Shown here one piece after another: positions 18,316 to 27,130 of a stretch of 51,445 bases of DNA. Where the stretch lies: the NCBI RefSeq assembly GCF_002895925.1, contig NZ_NWUO01000020.1, positions 1 through 51,445 of the forward strand. Reading direction: 5' to 3'. The DNA is from Mixta theicola. Its GTDB lineage: Bacteria; Pseudomonadota; Gammaproteobacteria; Enterobacterales; Enterobacteriaceae. The stretch's first letter is position 1. Each line of letters begins with the position of its first letter. The translations under genes were made by a program, and so were the position numbers. The notes under the pieces were generated by a model that saw only the letters and a list, made by a program, of their open reading frames with translations, was not told where the DNA came from and made no database searches.

Positions 18316-18567
18316 TTATAGCTATATAAAATAACGCTAATATTCCGTAATAAAAAATCATGTCTGAAAAAAGGAATTAAATAAACGCTGTTGGATTCGG
18401 ACAGATATTTATTGCTGCTAACCAAATGATGATTAGTGCCGCAGGTGGCGGCCTGACGACAAGCAATCTGTGCGGCAGCCCACAAAATAACAATTCCCCG
18501 GTGCGGCTGCGGCTGCATCGGCTGAGTTCGCGGCATCATAGCCCTGAGTTGTAAACCAGGGAAACCG
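18316..18567. other. Intergenic stretch before the gfrR-like gene
   Basis: A 250-base stretch with no gene that I can support. A plus frame at about 18395-18550 is open for some 50 codons, with no start or homology visible. The segment just before 18568 (CCAGGG) is a likely ribosome-binding site for the activator gene. Confidence 0.4.
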
Positions 18568-18677
18568 ATGATGCGTAAAATAAATTACTGAACTTTCTGA
18601 TTAATCAGACCGATTTTTTTGATCCGCAGCATGTCAGTGAAGTATTTACCGCCGCCTGGCTGGCGCAGCGTTTCGCT

Positions 18678-21326
18678 ATGCAGCGCAATACCGCCAGCCA
18701 CTATCTCAACCAGCTGGTGGCGCAGGGTGAGCTGATAAAAATCAACGGCCGCCCGGTCTGTTTCCTGCACAAGGCCAGCTTTGAGCAACAGTTCTTTCCG
18801 CTGACACGCAGCGAATACGCCAGCATCGCCGAGCTGCTGGCGGAAGAGGGAGATCCCGCGCCAGAGGCTGACCATTTCGCCTTGCTGATTGGCTATGACG
18901 GCAGCCTGAAGAAACCCATCGAACAGTTAAAAACCGCGCTGTTTTATCCCGACGGTGGGCTGCCGCTGCTGATCACCGGCGACAGCGGCACCGGCAAAAG
19001 CTATATGGCGCAGCTGCTGCATGAATATGCCATTGCCCAGCAGGTTATCGCGCCCGATGCGCCCTTTATCAACTTCAACTGTGCCCAGTACGCCAACAAC
19101 CCGGAGCTACTGAGCGCCAACCTGTTCGGCTATGTAAAAGGCGCGTTTACCGGCGCGGTTAACGACAGGCCGGGCGCGTTTGAGGCGGCACACGGCGGCA
19201 TTCTGTTTCTCGATGAGGTTCATCGCCTGCACCCGGAAGGGCAGGAAAAGCTGTTTACCTGGCTCGATCGCGGCGAAATTTACCGGCTGGGCGAAACCGC
19301 GCAGGGGCAACGGGTGCGGACGCGGCTGATCTTCGCCACCACCGAAGAGGTTCATAGCACTTTTCTGACCACCTTTATCCGGCGTATTCCTATTCAGATT
19401 ACGCTGCCCGATCTGGCGAGCCGCAGCCCGCAGGAAAAACAGGCGCTGATGATGCAGTTTTTCTGGCGCGAGGCGCGGAAGGTTGGTGGACGTTTACGCC
19501 TTAGCCCACGGCTGATTAGCGCGCTGGGCGATCATATCTGGCGCGGCAACGTGGGGGAAATGAAAAACGCGGTGAAATACAGCGTCGCCTCCGCCTGGGC
19601 GCGGCAGATGAGCCAGCCGATGATTGACGTCACCCTGCACGATCTGCCGGAAACGGTAATGGCCCAGCTGCCGACCATTGACGATGCGCAGGCGGAGCCG
19701 CTGGTGATCGACCAGGCGGTTTCGCTGCCCTGGCTGCTGCGTCAGCAGGATAGCGCGCGGCTGTTGATTCAGGATGCGCAGCTCAGCGTGCTGTCGCTGT
19801 TTGAAAACTGGCGCAGCGGAGAGCTGGCGTGGGAAGAGATGGAAAGGTGCATGGGCAATGAAATTGAAAGCCTGTTTGATCGGCTTATTTTTACGCACCG
19901 CAACCAGCAGGAATCCTCGATGCTGCTGCTGACCAGCAGCCAGGTGCGTGAAGAATTTTATCGGCTGGAAAAGCGCTTCAGCCTGCAATTTAACGGCAAC
20001 TGTATCTATGCCCTGAGCCACTATCTGCTGCATCGCGCCAGCGAAACGCCCGCGCGCCTTAACGCAGAATTGATCCGGCAGCTCTCCCACAGCCTGGAAC
20101 AGCGCTATCCGCTGCTCTGTCGCTTTTGTCACGAGGTGCTGGCGGCGGTGACCCATAAGCTCGATCTGCATCCGCAGCGTATCGATGCGCTGCTGCTGAT
20201 CCTCTGGCTACAGAAAACCGGCGTGCTGAGCCAGAAACAGATGACGCGGGCGGTGATTCTGGCGCACGGCTACGCCACCGCCAGCAGTATCGCTAACGTG
20301 GCGAACCGGCTGTTGAAAAGTAATCTGTTTGAATCTTTCGATATGCCGCTGGACGTCACGCCGGAAGCGATCGCCAGCGAGGTGATGCACTATATCGAGC
20401 GCAACGCGCTGGCTTCCGGGCTGGTGATTCTGGTGGATATGGGATCGCTGAACGCAATTTATCAACACTTTAACCGCCATATCACCACGCCGGTAGCGAT
20501 TATCAATAACGTATCAACGCGCATGGCGCTGTACGTGGGCGAGCGCATCCTGCGTGGCGATCTGCCCGAAACGATTGTTAGCGAGGTGGCGGACGATCTG
20601 CCGGTTGAGCATCAGCTGATCTGGCCGGTACAGAATAAGCCGCGGGCGATTATCACCACCTGCGCGACCGGGCTGGGCGCGGCCAACAACCTGAGCGCGC
20701 TGCTGAAGGCCAGCATCCCGGAGGCGCTGGCGATAGAAATGGTGGCCTGCGATTACGACAGCCTGACCGATCGTGTGAAGCGTGAACCGCTGCTGGCGCG
20801 CTACGAGGTGCTGGCGGTGGTCGGCACTATCGATCCGCATCTGCCGGTGCCGTGGATTTCGCTGGAATCGCTAATTTCCGGCGCGGGCAGCGCCACGCTG
20901 AAGGCGTTGTTCGGGACGCTGACCAGCGCTGAACAGGTAGAAGAGATCAACAATCAGCTGGTGAAAAACTTCTCGCTGCGCCGGGTGATTGAGTCGGTGA
21001 CCATTCTTGATACCGGCAAAGTGATCAACCAGGTCGAGCAGTTTTTACTGCACTATGAGCACCTTGCCGGGCTGGCGCTGACCAACGATCGCAAGGTGGC
21101 GCTCTATATTCATATCAGCTGTCTGATTGAGCGGCTGATCCGTCAGGCGGCGATTCAACGCTACAGCGGGCCGCAGCGTCCGTCCCGGCAGCTTAACGCG
21201 CTGCGCGAGGCGTTTAGTGTCATTGAGGCCAGCTATAGTGTCAAAATCCCCGACGCCGAGCTCTGTTACATCCACGATATTCTGCATCGCGAAACCGAAT
21301 TTATCCCGGCAGATCAAGAGTTTTAG
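18678..21326 (+). CDS. gfrR: Sigma-54-dependent LevR/DgaR-type activator of the gfr operon
   Basis: An 882-residue activator counted from ATG 18678. An N-terminal winged helix-turn-helix is followed by an AAA+ sigma-54 interaction domain with Walker A GDSGTGKS (101-108), an intact GAFTGA loop (155-160) and Walker B GGILFLDE. Two PTS regulation domains flank an EIIA-like domain (AHGYATASSIANVANRLL and VILVDMGSLNAIY). Such proteins are switched by PTS phosphorylation and open sigma-54 promoters; one lies 40 bases downstream. The visible N-terminus is short. Upstream bases 18588-18677 in the same frame encode LLNFLINQTDFFDPQHVSEV and the rest of the HTH but lack a start. ATGs at 18568/18571 with a good ribosome-binding site are one frame off, so a one-base indel near 18580 is suspected. 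The name follows the Salmonella gfr system. Confidence 0.82.
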   Translation: MQRNTASHYLNQLVAQGELIKINGRPVCFLHKASFEQQFFPLTRSEYASIAELLAEEGDPAPEADHFALLIGYDGSLKKPIEQLKTALFYPDGGLPLLITGDSGTGKSYMAQLLHEYAIAQQVIAPDAPFINFNCAQYANNPELLSANLFGYVKGAFTGAVNDRPGAFEAAHGGILFLDEVHRLHPEGQEKLFTWLDRGEIYRLGETAQGQRVRTRLIFATTEEVHSTFLTTFIRRIPIQITLPDLASRSPQEKQALMMQFFWREARKVGGRLRLSPRLISALGDHIWRGNVGEMKNAVKYSVASAWARQMSQPMIDVTLHDLPETVMAQLPTIDDAQAEPLVIDQAVSLPWLLRQQDSARLLIQDAQLSVLSLFENWRSGELAWEEMERCMGNEIESLFDRLIFTHRNQQESSMLLLTSSQVREEFYRLEKRFSLQFNGNCIYALSHYLLHRASETPARLNAELIRQLSHSLEQRYPLLCRFCHEVLAAVTHKLDLHPQRIDALLLILWLQKTGVLSQKQMTRAVILAHGYATASSIANVANRLLKSNLFESFDMPLDVTPEAIASEVMHYIERNALASGLVILVDMGSLNAIYQHFNRHITTPVAIINNVSTRMALYVGERILRGDLPETIVSEVADDLPVEHQLIWPVQNKPRAIITTCATGLGAANNLSALLKASIPEALAIEMVACDYDSLTDRVKREPLLARYEVLAVVGTIDPHLPVPWISLESLISGAGSATLKALFGTLTSAEQVEEINNQLVKNFSLRRVIESVTILDTGKVINQVEQFLLHYEHLAGLALTNDRKVALYIHISCLIERLIRQAAIQRYSGPQRPSRQLNALREAFSVIEASYSVKIPDAELCYIHDILHRETEFIPADQEF

Positions 21327-21365
21327 CCTTTCTTAACCGTTCTCCGTGCGGTGCGCCACTATTTC

Positions 21366-21381
21366 TGGCACGCCGCTTGCT
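21366..21381 (+). promoter_or_regulatory. Sigma-54 (RpoN) promoter of the gfr PTS operon
   Basis: TGGCACG-N4-TTGCT matches the sigma-54 -24/-12 consensus (TGGCACGNNNNTTGCW) at every defined base. It lies 36 bases before the EIIA start codon and just after the gene for a sigma-54 activator. This ties operon expression to that activator. Confidence 0.93.
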
Positions 21382-21416
21382 CTTATTAACGCGTGGAACC
21401 GCTTGATGAGGTCAGG

Positions 21417-21839
21417 ATGAAACGTCACTACATTTTTGCCAGCCACGGATCTTTTGCCGCCGGCATCCGTCAATCCGTTGAGTTAATTCTCGGAGAACAG
21501 CCGCATCTGCATGCGCTGTGCGCCTACATGGATGAAAACGACGATTTAACTCGCCAGGTCGATAGCCTGTTGGCCGCGTTTACGCCACAGGATGAGCTGA
21601 TCGTCATCACCGATATTTTCGCCGGCAGCGTGAATAACGAATTTATTCGCTATCTGCATCGACCCAATTTTCATCTGCTGGCCGGATTAAACCTGCCGCT
21701 GGTGATTGAGATGCTGATCGCGCCGCCCGACGAGCCCGCGATACGGCTGATAAACGAGGCGCTGACCAACGCCCGCGAGGGAATACAGTACTGCAACCAG
21801 ACCATCAGCAGCGCCAGCTGCGCGGACAAAGATTTCTGA
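21417..21839 (+). CDS. gfrA: Mannose-family PTS EIIA component
   Basis: A 140-residue cytoplasmic phosphocarrier. The N-terminal strand and phosphorylation site read YIFASHGSFAAG, with the accepting His at residue 10. ITDIFAGSVNNEF matches the conserved EIIA-Man DxxGGS region in altered form. It takes phosphate from HPr and passes it to EIIB. A longer frame begins at 21393, but the ATG at 21417 has GAGGTCAGG directly upstream and gives the normal family length. It is the first gene behind the sigma-54 promoter, in the order EIIA, EIIB, EIIC, EIID, deglycase, deglycase. Confidence 0.9.
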   Translation: MKRHYIFASHGSFAAGIRQSVELILGEQPHLHALCAYMDENDDLTRQVDSLLAAFTPQDELIVITDIFAGSVNNEFIRYLHRPNFHLLAGLNLPLVIEMLIAPPDEPAIRLINEALTNAREGIQYCNQTISSASCADKDF

Positions 21840-21854
21840 GCGAGGAGGATAACA

Positions 21855-22325
21855 ATGATAAAGCTCTTACGGGTCGATCATCGGCTGCTGCATGGCCAGG
21901 TCGCCTTTTCCTGGACCCAGTATATTGGCGCCGACTGCATTTTGATCGCCAATGACAACGTACCCAACGATGAGTTGCGCAAAACCACGATTAAGCTCGC
22001 GAAGCCGCCGGCGGTAAAGCTGGTGATCAAAAATATCGATGACGCCATTGAGGCGATCAAAAGCGGCGTCACCGACAAATACAAGCTGTTTATCGTGGTG
22101 GAGTCGGTCGCCGACGCCTGGCGGCTGGCAACGGCGGTGCCGGAAATCACCAGCATTAACCTCGGCGGCATTAAAGCCAAAGAGGGCAGCCGTAATATAT
22201 CCAAAGCGATCAACGTGCTGCCGGATGAAATCTCGCTGTTGCAGTCGCTGGCTCAGGCTGGCAAAGAGATTGAGATCCGTCAGGTGCCGGGCGATCGCAA
22301 ACAGCTGTTTAGCGAAGCGCTGTAG
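21855..22325 (+). CDS. gfrB: Mannose-family PTS EIIB component
   Basis: A 156-residue EIIB of the mannose-sorbose family. The phosphorylated His is His13 in RVDHRLLHGQV, and the family block SINLGGIKAKEGSRNISKAI is present. It receives phosphate from EIIA and phosphorylates the sugar moiety during transport through EIIC/EIID. The gene lies 15 bases after gfrA with a GAGGAG ribosome-binding site. Confidence 0.93.
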   Translation: MIKLLRVDHRLLHGQVAFSWTQYIGADCILIANDNVPNDELRKTTIKLAKPPAVKLVIKNIDDAIEAIKSGVTDKYKLFIVVESVADAWRLATAVPEITSINLGGIKAKEGSRNISKAINVLPDEISLLQSLAQAGKEIEIRQVPGDRKQLFSEAL

Positions 22326-22339
22326 CGCGGGGAGTGATG

Positions 22340-23116
22340 ATGACAGAAGCGTTATTGCTGGGGCTGGTGGCGTTTATCGCCCAGTCTGAATATGCCTTAG
22401 GCACCTCGCTGCTCTCCAGGCCGATCGTTACCGGCCTGCTGACCGGCCTGGTGCTGGGCGATGTACAAACCGGCGTGATTATGGGCGCGACGCTGGAGCT
22501 GGCGTTTATCGGCTCTTTCTCGGTTGGTGCCTCGATTCCGCCCGATGTGGTGACCGGCGGCATTCTCGGCGTCGCTTTCGCCATTACCTCCGGCGCGGGC
22601 ACCGAAACGGCGCTATTGCTCGGCCTGCCCATCGCCACGCTGACGCTGGTGCTGAAAAATATCTACCTGGGGCTGTTTATTCCCACGCTCAGCCATAAGG
22701 CGGATGTGTATGCGGAGCAGGGCAACACCGGCGGCATCGAGCGTATGCACCTGCTGGCGGGCTTTGGCCTGTCGCTAATGCTGGCGACCATTGTTACCGT
22801 CTCCTTCCTGGTGGGCAGCGGCGCGGTAAAAAGCCTGCTCGACGCCATTCCTGAGTTTATTAAGCATGGACTGAGCGTGGCTACCGGCATCATTCCGGCG
22901 CTCGGCTTCGCCATGCTGGCGCGGCTGCTGATTAACAAAAAGGTCGCGCCTTACTTTTTCCTCGGCTTTGTGCTGATGGCCTATCTCAAGATCCCGGTGA
23001 CCGGTATTGCCATCCTCGGCGCGATTGTCGCGGTGGTGATGGTCAATATGACGCAGCAGCCGGTCCAGCGCGCCTCAACGGCAGAAGGAGTGAACGATGA
23101 CGAAGATGATTTCTGA
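22340..23116 (+). CDS. gfrC: Mannose-family PTS EIIC component
   Basis: A 258-residue integral membrane permease subunit with the EII-Sor layout: LLGLVAFIAQSEYALGTSLL at the N-terminus, then the ATLELAFIGSFSVGASIPPD motif and several further helices. Together with EIID it forms the transport channel. In-frame starts exist at 22334 (GTG), 22337 and 22340; the GGGGAG ribosome-binding site ending at 22334 suits 22340 best. Its last codons overlap the EIID start by 20 bases, pointing to coupled translation. Confidence 0.92.
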   Translation: MTEALLLGLVAFIAQSEYALGTSLLSRPIVTGLLTGLVLGDVQTGVIMGATLELAFIGSFSVGASIPPDVVTGGILGVAFAITSGAGTETALLLGLPIATLTLVLKNIYLGLFIPTLSHKADVYAEQGNTGGIERMHLLAGFGLSLMLATIVTVSFLVGSGAVKSLLDAIPEFIKHGLSVATGIIPALGFAMLARLLINKKVAPYFFLGFVLMAYLKIPVTGIAILGAIVAVVMVNMTQQPVQRASTAEGVNDDEDDF

Positions 23117-23933
23117 TAATGAGCAGCAGGCGGAGCCGCAGATTACGCCGCGCGATCTGCGCCGCGTCTTCTGGCGCTCTTTCCAGATGGAGTTCTCATG
23201 GAACTATGAGCGGCAGATGAACCTGGCCTTTGTCTACGCGATGATGCCGGTACTGAAAAAGCTCTACACGCGCCATGAGGATCTGGTGAGCGCGCTGAAA
23301 CGCCATCTGGTTTTCTTTAACACCACGCCGCATATCGTCACGCTTATTCTCGGCATTACCGCCGCGATGGAAGAGAAAAACCGCAGCGGTGGCGGCATGG
23401 ACAGCGCGTCGATCGATAACGTTAAGGCTTCGCTGATGGGGCCGCTGGCCGGGCTGGGCGACTCCTTTTTCTGGGGGACGCTGCGGCTGATCGCTACCGG
23501 CATCGGCACCAGCCTGGCGCTGAAGGGCAATATCCTTGGGCCGATTCTGTTTGTGCTGATTTTTAACGTTCCGCATATTCTGGTGCGCTGGCTGTTTACC
23601 CGCTGGGGCTATGTGCTGGGAACCGGCGTGCTTCAGCGCATCCAGAAAAGCGGCATGATGGAAAGCGTCACCTACGGCGCCTCGATTATCGGCCTGATGG
23701 TGGTGGGCGCGATGACCGCGTCAATGATTGATATTTCCACTCCCATCACGTTCGGCGCGGGCGAAGCGAAAACGCAGGTGCAGGGAATTATTAACGACAT
23801 TATGCCCAGTCTGCTGCCGCTGTTGAGCTTCGGCATTGTTTACTGGCTGCTGGGTAAAAAGGTACAGCCGCTGATGATTATTGGCGGGATGGCGGTAGTC
23901 GGCATCCTGGGTTCATGGATTGGTCTGTTCTGA
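23097..23933 (+). CDS. gfrD: Mannose-family PTS EIID component
   Basis: A 278-residue EIID subunit. The family segment RVFWRSFQMEFSWNYERQMN occurs near the N-terminus, with LMGPLAGLGDSFFWGTLR in the middle and hydrophobic helices in the C-terminal third. It pairs with EIIC in the inner membrane. The start overlaps the end of gfrC, and the stop is ten bases before the first deglycase gene. Confidence 0.92.
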   Translation: MTKMISDNEQQAEPQITPRDLRRVFWRSFQMEFSWNYERQMNLAFVYAMMPVLKKLYTRHEDLVSALKRHLVFFNTTPHIVTLILGITAAMEEKNRSGGGMDSASIDNVKASLMGPLAGLGDSFFWGTLRLIATGIGTSLALKGNILGPILFVLIFNVPHILVRWLFTRWGYVLGTGVLQRIQKSGMMESVTYGASIIGLMVVGAMTASMIDISTPITFGAGEAKTQVQGIINDIMPSLLPLLSFGIVYWLLGKKVQPLMIIGGMAVVGILGSWIGLF

Positions 23934-23943
23934 GGAGATAACG

Positions 23944-25005
23944 ATGTCGGTCACGATGATGAACTGTATCGAACGCGAACCGGAGACGCTGACGCGCATC
24001 CTGGAGGAATATCCGCAGAAGCTGGCTCCGGTCTCGGCGTTGCTGGCGCAGGGAACGGTGCGACGTCTGCTGATTCTGGCGACCGGCTCGTCACTGAATG
24101 CCGCGCAGTGCGCCGCTTTCGCCTTCAGCCAGTGGGCGAATATTCAGGTCGAGATTAAAGAGCCGTACCCTTTTACCCACTACGAACGGTTTGATGAGGC
24201 TACCGACTGGGTAATCGCGCTTTCGCAGAGCGGCAAAAGCCATTCGACGTTAGCGGCGCAGCGCAAGGCGCAGGCGGCGGGCCGCAAAGTTTACTGCCTG
24301 ACCTCTGACAGCAGCAGCCCGCTGGCGCGCGAGGCCGATGCGGTGCTGGATATTAACTGCGGCATCGAGCCGGTCGGTTTTGTCACCCTGGGCTTTAGCG
24401 CCACGGTGATGAATCTGCTGCTGATAGCCATGCTGGCGGGTGAAGCGCAGGGAATGCTTGATGCCGGCGCCCGCGATAAAACGCTGAGCGCGCTGCGCGA
24501 CGTGGCGCTGCGGCTGCCGGAGGTGATGCGCCGCACCGATGATTTTATTACGCGCCATCAGGCGGTGCTGGCCGCCGCGCCGCGCTATGTCGCCATTGGC
24601 TACGGCGGGCTGGTGGGCGTGGCAAAAGAGTTTGAAACCAAGTTCACCGAGACGGTGCGCCGTCCGTCGAGCGGCTTTGAGCTGGAAGCCTATATGCACG
24701 GCCCTTATCTGGAGGCGAACAGTGAGCATCTGATGCTGTTTATTGAAGATGCGCCGCATCCGCGCCTCGCCGCCCTGCGCGACTATATGCGTCCGCACGT
24801 TAAAGCGGCCTTTACCCTCAGCGCGCAGGGTGAAAGCAGCGAAAACCAGCTGGGACTGAATTTCCCGCTCGATCCTTTACTGGCGCCGCTGTTATTAATC
24901 GTGCCGGTACAAATAATGGCTTATCGGGTTGCCACGCTAAAAGGCATTAATTTAAGCGTGCGGATATTTGACGATTTCGACAAAGTGCTGCAAAGCAAAA
25001 TTTAA
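23944..25005 (+). CDS. gfrE: SIS-domain deglycase, probably glucoselysine-6-phosphate deglycase
   Basis: A 353-residue protein with two SIS (sugar isomerase) domains, as in the glucosamine-6-phosphate synthase C-terminus. Seen are ILATGSSLNAAQCAAFAFSQ in the first phosphosugar site and VIALSQSGKSHSTLAAQRKA in the second conserved block. The acidic helix SSGFELEAYMHGPYLE, which includes a catalytic-type Glu, follows. In the Salmonella gfr operon two such proteins remove lysine from the phosphorylated Amadori products; the one in this position is described as the glucoselysine-6-phosphate enzyme. ATG 23944 with GAGGAG is preferred over the longer frame from 23920. The substrate assignment is by gene order and family. 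Confidence 0.78.
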   Translation: MSVTMMNCIEREPETLTRILEEYPQKLAPVSALLAQGTVRRLLILATGSSLNAAQCAAFAFSQWANIQVEIKEPYPFTHYERFDEATDWVIALSQSGKSHSTLAAQRKAQAAGRKVYCLTSDSSSPLAREADAVLDINCGIEPVGFVTLGFSATVMNLLLIAMLAGEAQGMLDAGARDKTLSALRDVALRLPEVMRRTDDFITRHQAVLAAAPRYVAIGYGGLVGVAKEFETKFTETVRRPSSGFELEAYMHGPYLEANSEHLMLFIEDAPHPRLAALRDYMRPHVKAAFTLSAQGESSENQLGLNFPLDPLLAPLLLIVPVQIMAYRVATLKGINLSVRIFDDFDKVLQSKI

Positions 25006-25023
25006 TTCCTCAGGAGAAAAAAT

Positions 25024-26034
25024 ATGTTGGGTTTTAATCAGGACGAGTACCTGACCAGTGCTCGTGAGATCATCGCTGCGCGTAAAATCGCCGAACAGGT
25101 AGCGGAAAATATTCATCAGGATGGTTACAGCAATCTGTTTTTCGCCTCGGTAGGCGGTTCGCTGGCGCCGATGATGGCAATAAATGAATTCGCTAAAGAA
25201 TGTACTGCGCTGCCGGTTTATACCGAGCAGGCGGCGGAATTAATTAATAAGGGCAATAAAAAATTAACTAAAGATTCGGTGGTGATTACGCTGTCTAAAT
25301 CGGGTGATACCAAAGAGTCGGTGGCGATTGCCGAGTGGTGTAAAGCGCAGGGCATTCGCGTGGTGGCGATTACGAAAAATGAAGATTCGCCGCTGGCCAG
25401 CAACGCCAGCTGGCATATTCCGATGCGCCATAAAAACGGCGTGGAATATGAATATATGCTGCTTTACTGGCTGTTCTTCCGGCTGGTGGCGCTGAACGGC
25501 GAGTTTGCCGACTATGACCGCTTCGCCAGCCAGCTGGAGCTGCTGCCGGAGAACCTGCTGCAGGCCAAGCGGGATTTCGATCCGCGGGCCGATGAAATTG
25601 CCCGTCAGTATCACGCCAGCGATTATATGATGTGGATCGGCGGCGCGGAGATGTGGGGCGAGGTCTATCTTTTCTCGATGTGTATCCTCGAAGAGATGCA
25701 GTGGAAGCGCACCAAATCGGTGAGCTCGGCGGAGTTTTTCCACGGCACGCTGGAGCTGCTGGAAAAAGAGGTGCCGCTGTTCCTGGTGAAAGGAGAAGGC
25801 CAGTGCCGGAAGCTGGACGACAGGGTTGAAGCGTTTGCCCGTAAAATCAGCGATCGTGTGGTGGTGATCGATCCGCGTGATTACCACCTGAACGGTATTG
25901 ATGATGCCTTCCGGTGGATTGTCGCGCCCTGCCTGGCCTCCACGCTGCTGGTGGATCGCCTGGCGGCGCACTTCGAAAAATATACCGGACACGATCTGAA
26001 TATCCGCCGTTATTACCGCCAGTTTGATTATTAA
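25024..26034 (+). CDS. gfrF: SIS-domain deglycase, probably fructoselysine-6-phosphate deglycase (FrlB-like)
   Basis: A 336-residue SIS-domain protein, closer to FrlB than its neighbour. It has FFASVGGSLAPMMAINEFA and VVITLSKSGDTKESVAIAEW in the phosphosugar sites. SAEFFHGTLELLEKEVPLF holds the conserved Glu and His of the active site, and the C-terminus (IRRYYRQFDY) resembles that of FrlB. It is predicted to split fructoselysine-6-phosphate into glucose-6-phosphate and lysine. It starts 18 bases after gfrE with an AGGAG ribosome-binding site and is the last gene before a hairpin at 26092. Confidence 0.82.
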   Translation: MLGFNQDEYLTSAREIIAARKIAEQVAENIHQDGYSNLFFASVGGSLAPMMAINEFAKECTALPVYTEQAAELINKGNKKLTKDSVVITLSKSGDTKESVAIAEWCKAQGIRVVAITKNEDSPLASNASWHIPMRHKNGVEYEYMLLYWLFFRLVALNGEFADYDRFASQLELLPENLLQAKRDFDPRADEIARQYHASDYMMWIGGAEMWGEVYLFSMCILEEMQWKRTKSVSSAEFFHGTLELLEKEVPLFLVKGEGQCRKLDDRVEAFARKISDRVVVIDPRDYHLNGIDDAFRWIVAPCLASTLLVDRLAAHFEKYTGHDLNIRRYYRQFDY

Positions 26035-26091
26035 TGCCCGCTGCCCTTTCTGTCGCAGGAGAGGGCGGCTTCTGGCTTAACTTCGCCCGCT

Positions 26092-26120
26092 AAAAGATGC
26101 ATAATATATGCATCTTTTTT
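26092..26120 (+). terminator. Terminator-like hairpin after the gfr operon
   Basis: AAAAGATGCAT, a five-base loop, then ATGCATCTTTTTT: an 11-base-pair AT-rich stem with a T tract. It would end the gfr transcript, and its symmetric A/T flanks could work in both directions. It ends only 16 bases before the methyltransferase start codon, so it may also belong to that gene's control region. Confidence 0.75.
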
Positions 26121-26136
26121 ATGGGCGGGGGTTACC

Positions 26137-26904
26137 ATGTCTGACAGTAATAAAGCAGGGCATACTTTTCTGGCCAGCCTGGGGAAAACCCGGCTGCGTC
26201 CCGGCGGCGCTGAGGCTACCGAATGGCTGCTCGCCCAGGCCGGGCTGAATACACAGAGCCGGGTACTGGAAATCGCCTGCAATATGGGCACCACGGCTAT
26301 CGAACTGGTCTCCCGCTTCGGCTGCCATGTTCACGCCGTTGATATGGATAAGCAGGCGCTGCGCAAGGCTGGTGAAAACGTCGCTGCCGCCGGGCTTGGC
26401 GATCGTATCCAGCTTAGCGAAGCCAATGCGCACCATCTTCCTTTCCCCGATAACAGCTTTGACGTGGTAATTAATGAAGCCATGCTCACCATGTATGCTG
26501 ACAAGGCGAAACAGCGTCTGGTGCAGGAATATTATCGCGTATTAAAGCCCGGCGGCTGTTTGTTAACGCACGATATTATGTTAACCCGTGGTCAGCTGCC
26601 GGCCAGCGCGGATTCCCGACTACAGCAGGTAGTAAAGTCCAACGTTAGTCCAATGAGCAAAGAGAACTGGCAGCAGATGTTCTACCAGAGCGGTTTTAGC
26701 CAGGTACAAACCCATAACGGTAAAATGTCGTTGATGTCGCCACGCGGCATGATTAAAGATGAAGGCCTGCTAAGAACCGGGAAGATTATTTTTAACGGGC
26801 TGAAAACCCCTGAAAACCGCCAGCGCTTTCTCAGCATGTTCCGCTATTTCCATGCCCGGCGGCACGATATGAATTATATCGTCTGCTGTTCACGCAAGGC
26901 CTGA
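26137..26904 (+). CDS. Class I SAM-dependent methyltransferase
   Basis: A 255-residue methyltransferase of the Methyltransf_11 type. Motif I is VLEIACNMGTTAI (about residues 43-55, with Cys-Asn where most have Gly-x-Gly). The acidic end of strand two is HAVDMDKQAL, motif II is FDVVINEAML, and motif III follows with RVLKPGGCLLTHD. The acceptor is unknown. The ribosome-binding site is a plain G run (GGGCGGGGG), and the gene starts just behind the gfr hairpin. Any dedicated promoter must overlap that hairpin or lie within gfrF. It is probably not functionally linked to the gfr genes. Confidence 0.85.
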   Translation: MSDSNKAGHTFLASLGKTRLRPGGAEATEWLLAQAGLNTQSRVLEIACNMGTTAIELVSRFGCHVHAVDMDKQALRKAGENVAAAGLGDRIQLSEANAHHLPFPDNSFDVVINEAMLTMYADKAKQRLVQEYYRVLKPGGCLLTHDIMLTRGQLPASADSRLQQVVKSNVSPMSKENWQQMFYQSGFSQVQTHNGKMSLMSPRGMIKDEGLLRTGKIIFNGLKTPENRQRFLSMFRYFHARRHDMNYIVCCSRKA

Positions 26905-27130
26905 AACGCGGCGGGCGATGCGCTCGCCCGCGCCGCTGCCAGCATTCCATGCTTAAATTGTGATTATTGCGAACAGCCAGCAAAATTAATCACGGGACGA
27001 ACAGAGAAATAGATACGACAGAAGAACTCAACGGAATGTACTTTTACAATGAATTGCCGAACCTGACTATCTCAGAATCACCTCATTATTCTTTCGCAAA
27101 CATCTAAATTATAAATTCAAAAAGAATGTT

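Noticed and set aside
18207..18539. Minus-strand 110-codon frame before the gfr activator
   Set aside because: It overlaps the well-initiated 71-codon gene, and its composition and lack of motifs suggest chance.
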